NCBI GenBank assembly: GCA_030043175.1
Contig: JASHYD010000633.1
Location: 1 to 8,592, forward strand
DNA from: Xanthobacteraceae bacterium
GTDB taxonomy: Bacteria > Pseudomonadota > Alphaproteobacteria > Rhizobiales > Xanthobacteraceae
Direction: 5' to 3'
DNA length: 8,592 bases
Under the pieces are notes generated by a model. The model saw nothing but the letters and a program-made list of their open reading frames with translations. It was not told the DNA's origin and searched no databases. This document shows positions 6,810 to 8,592 of the stretch, one piece after another; within the stretch, counting starts at the first letter, position 1; each line of letters opens with the position of its first letter. The translations under genes were made by a program, and so were the position numbers.

Positions 6810-6835
6810 CTGCGCGCAGATTCTGCGCGCAGATT
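6810..6835. repeat. Two tandem copies of a 13-bp unit
   Basis: CTGCGCGCAGATT occurs twice head to tail (6810-6822 and 6823-6835). Each copy contains the palindrome CTGCGCGCAG, so two identical potential dimer-binding half-sites sit 13 bases apart. It lies 67 bases beyond the TRAP gene stop. Confidence 0.7.
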
Positions 6836-6901
6836 CTCGTGGATCCGGCGGTGACCCCAAGACGGGACCGGTCGGCTATTTGGAGACCGACACCGATTGC
6901 G

Positions 6902-7912
6902 CTACCCCAATTTCCCGACCTCCGCCTCCAACAGCGTCCAGCACTTCGACCCCAGCTTGTCCTTCCACGTTGCGTAGACATTCGTCAGCCTGGCGCGGAA
7001 CGGCGCCTGGTCGACCTCATTGAAGACAAGGCCGGCGGCGGTGAGCTTGTCGCGGAGGCCGTCATTGATATTGCCCTGGTCGATGCGCTGCTGGCGCACA
7101 TATTTGGCGACGTTGCGCGTGATCGCGTCCTTGATGTCGTCGGGCAGGCTGCGCCACGTCGCAAGATGCGCCATCTGGTTGAAGCCCGACCACATATGGT
7201 TGGTCATGCTGACATACTTCACCACCTCGTAGATGCGGAAATTCTCCAGGATGGCGAGCGGATTTTCCTGCGCCCCGACCTTGCCGCTCTTGATCGCGTC
7301 ATAGATGAGATTGGCCGGCGTCGTCACCGGTTGGGCGCCGAACGCCTCGAAGGTATCGAATATCATCTGTCCCGGCGGGACGCGGATCTTCACGCCGGCA
7401 AGGTCGTCCGGCGTATTGACCGGACGCGCCACCGTGGTGACCTGGCGCATGCCATTGTCGAAGCCTGCGACCGGGAACAGATACATGCCCTTCGCGGCCA
7501 TTTCATCGCCCATATAGGCGCCGAGCGGGCCGTCGATGGCCTTGTGGGCCTCAGCCGCCGATCGGAACGCGAACGGTGCCTGCTGGACCTCAGCCATCGG
7601 CACAACCGTGCCGATGATGCCGCCCATCAGGGTGAAAAACTGGATTTCACCTGCGATCAGCATTTTCAGCGCCGCGGGATCGCCGGCCGCGACCTTGTTG
7701 TTTTCGGCATGCACGGTGGTTTCGACGCGGCCGTGGGTCTCCCGGCGAATCGCATCCCACATGGCGAGGAGATTCTTGTGGAGCGTGCTCGTCTCGGACT
7801 GATTGTGGTATTGGATGAACGTATAGTCGGCGGCCCGTACCGGCCTTATGATGGTTGTTCCGGCCGCCGCCGCTCCGGCGAGCAGCGCACGACGTGTCCA
7901 GGGCGTCTTCAT
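6902..7912 (-). CDS. TRAP transporter solute-binding protein, DctP family
   Basis: Periplasmic binding protein expected to capture an organic acid or similar carboxylate and deliver it to a TRAP membrane permease. The N-terminus has paired Arg7-Arg8 followed by ALLAGAAAAG and a likely cleavage after VRA (about residue 27), so Tat export is likely. The conserved TRAP segment PDDLAGVKIRVPPG is near 168-181; Arg177 is at the position that binds the substrate carboxylate in this family. QENPLAILENFRIYEVVKYVS and the C-terminal helices are typical. The length of 336 residues is normal. An excellent Shine-Dalgarno (7918-7925, five bases from ATG) fixes the start. No DctQ or DctM permease gene is in the window, so the protein is an orphan here. 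It is transcribed divergently from the cytochrome c gene. The ligand is unknown. Confidence 0.93.
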   Translation of the reverse strand: MKTPWTRRALLAGAAAAGTTIIRPVRAADYTFIQYHNQSETSTLHKNLLAMWDAIRRETHGRVETTVHAENNKVAAGDPAALKMLIAGEIQFFTLMGGIIGTVVPMAEVQQAPFAFRSAAEAHKAIDGPLGAYMGDEMAAKGMYLFPVAGFDNGMRQVTTVARPVNTPDDLAGVKIRVPPGQMIFDTFEAFGAQPVTTPANLIYDAIKSGKVGAQENPLAILENFRIYEVVKYVSMTNHMWSGFNQMAHLATWRSLPDDIKDAITRNVAKYVRQQRIDQGNINDGLRDKLTAAGLVFNEVDQAPFRARLTNVYATWKDKLGSKCWTLLEAEVGKLG

Positions 7913-7917
7913 CGCGG

Positions 7918-7925
7918 TTCCTCCT
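7918..7925 (-). promoter_or_regulatory. Strong ribosome binding site of the TRAP binding protein
   Basis: AGGAGGAA on the minus strand, five bases before the ATG at 7912, is nearly full complementarity to the 16S rRNA tail. It suggests high expression, as expected for a periplasmic binding protein. Confidence 0.8.
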
Positions 7926-7989
7926 GATCAAGCCAGCGGCGGTCCAACCTGGGCCGGCGGGCTAAAAGCAAATCCGCAGATGCCGAGCT

Positions 7990-8017
7990 AATTTCCTTCG
8001 GATGGCGCGCGGAAATT
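7990..8017. promoter_or_regulatory. Operator-like inverted repeat in the divergent promoter region
   Basis: AATTTCC (7990-7996) and GGAAATT (8011-8017) are perfect inverted 7-mers, with centres 21 bases apart, about two helical turns. A -10-like TATGAT (8021-8026) reading toward the cytochrome gene follows at once. The -35 region would overlap the repeat; the best match there, TTCGGA at 7997-8002, is poor. A dimeric regulator bound here could control one or both divergent genes (inference). Confidence 0.35.
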
Positions 8018-8080
8018 TGCTATGATGTTTGTGCTTCCTCCCAAGCTGCGAGGGAGATGGAGAGGCATAGCATTGGCGCG

Positions 8081-8088
8081 AGGGGGAG
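8081..8088 (+). promoter_or_regulatory. Ribosome binding site of the cytochrome c gene
   Basis: AGGGGGAG ends two bases before the ATG at 8091. It favours this start over the in-frame ATG at 8022, which would place a charged stretch ahead of the signal peptide and lies within the -10-like element. Confidence 0.6.
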
Positions 8089-8090
8089 TC

Positions 8091-8555
8091 ATGGGTTTCA
8101 GCGCGGCGAGACGGTTCCTGGCAGGCGCATTGATCGCCATAGCGGGCGTGTTGTTTTCACCGGCCCTCGCCCAGCAAGCGGCTGCGCAGAAACAACCCAC
8201 GGTCAAGGACTACTACCAGCGTTCGCTCCAGACCTACGAGTTTCGCAAGGCCGCCCAGAGCGGGCCGGAGCGAGGCCGGGAGATCTTCTATTACAAGTGT
8301 TGGTTCTGCCACAATGAATTCACCAAGAACGCTCCCCAGCTCGCCGGACTGTACCAGCGCGCCACCCTGCTGTCCGGCCTGCCAGTCAACGACGACACCG
8401 TAAAGGACCGTATCCGCAACGGCGGCGCCGGAATGGCCGCCTACAAATACACCCTCAGCGAAACGGATTTGAATGATCTTGTGAGCTTCGTGCGCGAGAA
8501 GTGCTGCTGGGATTCCGACGCCCCGCCGCTCAATCCGAGTTACCACGCGCGTTGA
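8091..8555 (+). CDS. Periplasmic mono-heme c-type cytochrome
   Basis: Secreted electron carrier of 154 residues. The signal peptide has ArgArg at 7-8, a hydrophobic core at 9-23 and a likely cleavage after SPALA at residue 27. One heme c site, CWFCH, is at 70-74, with His74 as the proximal ligand. Met115 in GGAGMAAYKYTLSETDLNDLVSFVREK fits the distal ligand of class I cytochromes. The tail carries adjacent cysteines (KCCW, about residues 136-139) followed by a Pro-rich end. Small cytochromes of this kind often serve periplasmic quinoprotein dehydrogenases, but no such gene is in the window, so its partner is unknown. It is read divergently from the TRAP binding protein. The stop lies 37 bases before the window ends. 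Confidence 0.9.
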   Translation: MGFSAARRFLAGALIAIAGVLFSPALAQQAAAQKQPTVKDYYQRSLQTYEFRKAAQSGPERGREIFYYKCWFCHNEFTKNAPQLAGLYQRATLLSGLPVNDDTVKDRIRNGGAGMAAYKYTLSETDLNDLVSFVREKCCWDSDAPPLNPSYHAR

Positions 8556-8592
8556 GGCGGGTCCCCATTTGCGCCGATGTGATGTCGGGGCG

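Larger units (their letters stand above)
6265..6901. other. Long gene-free stretch with no recognisable gene
   Basis: About 640 bases separate the membrane protein start from the TRAP gene stop, both on the minus strand. Several frames are open on both strands (for example minus 6433-6981). Their translations are Arg/Pro/Ala-rich, and I see neither a known motif nor a membrane segment in them. It contains a 13-bp tandem repeat (6810-6835) and a run of seven C at 6361-6367. It should hold the promoter of the leftward cluster, but I cannot place one with confidence. Decayed coding sequence is possible. Confidence 0.5.

Noticed and set aside
6433..6981. 182-codon minus-strand frame in the gene-free stretch
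   Set aside because: It overlaps the end of the TRAP gene, is Arg/Gly/Pro-rich, and has no motif that I recognise. It cannot be supported as a gene.
6566..7927. Long open frame on the plus strand (453 codons) opposite the TRAP binding protein
   Set aside because: The opposite strand encodes a clear DctP protein with signal peptide and strong ribosome binding site; this frame shows no recognisable domain.

Overview
The window looks like chromosome of a GC-rich alphaproteobacterium, most likely a Bradyrhizobium/Rhodopseudomonas-type member of the Hyphomicrobiales. This is inferred from codon use and from the style of the proteins (TRAP solute-binding protein, 2-hydroxyacid dehydrogenase starting MEIVIPDDYQD, small periplasmic cytochrome c). 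No rRNA, tRNA, transposase, integrase or CRISPR array is visible.

Layout: (1) 152-1126 (+) is a D-2-hydroxyacid dehydrogenase with an intact Arg/Glu/His triad. (2) 1127-1604 is a convergent gene-free stretch with several inverted repeats, the best being a 30-bp near-palindrome and a 53-nt compound stem-loop. (3) 1605-6264 (-) holds four genes all reading leftward. In transcription order they are a polytopic membrane protein resembling GT-C glycosyltransferases, an APS-kinase-like/HxGH-nucleotidyltransferase fusion, a PAPS-type sulfotransferase overlapping the fusion gene by about 38 bases, and a family-2 glycosyltransferase. (4) 6265-6901 has no gene that I recognise. (5) 6902-7912 (-) is a Tat-type TRAP solute-binding protein. 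(6) 8091-8555 (+) is a secreted mono-heme cytochrome c, divergent from the TRAP gene across a 178-bp region with an operator-like inverted repeat.

The most interesting part is the leftward cluster. A protein that could supply the activated sulfate donor PAPS lies directly upstream of, and overlaps, a sulfotransferase, and glycosyltransferases flank the pair. The simplest reading is a small cassette that makes and sulfates a surface glycan or glycolipid; the acceptor cannot be told from sequence. Odd points are three 15-bp tandem repeats over the kinase stop/sulfotransferase start overlap, an apparently shortened C-terminus on the kinase fusion, and a membrane protein that seems to lack its first membrane helix next to a long gene-free stretch.
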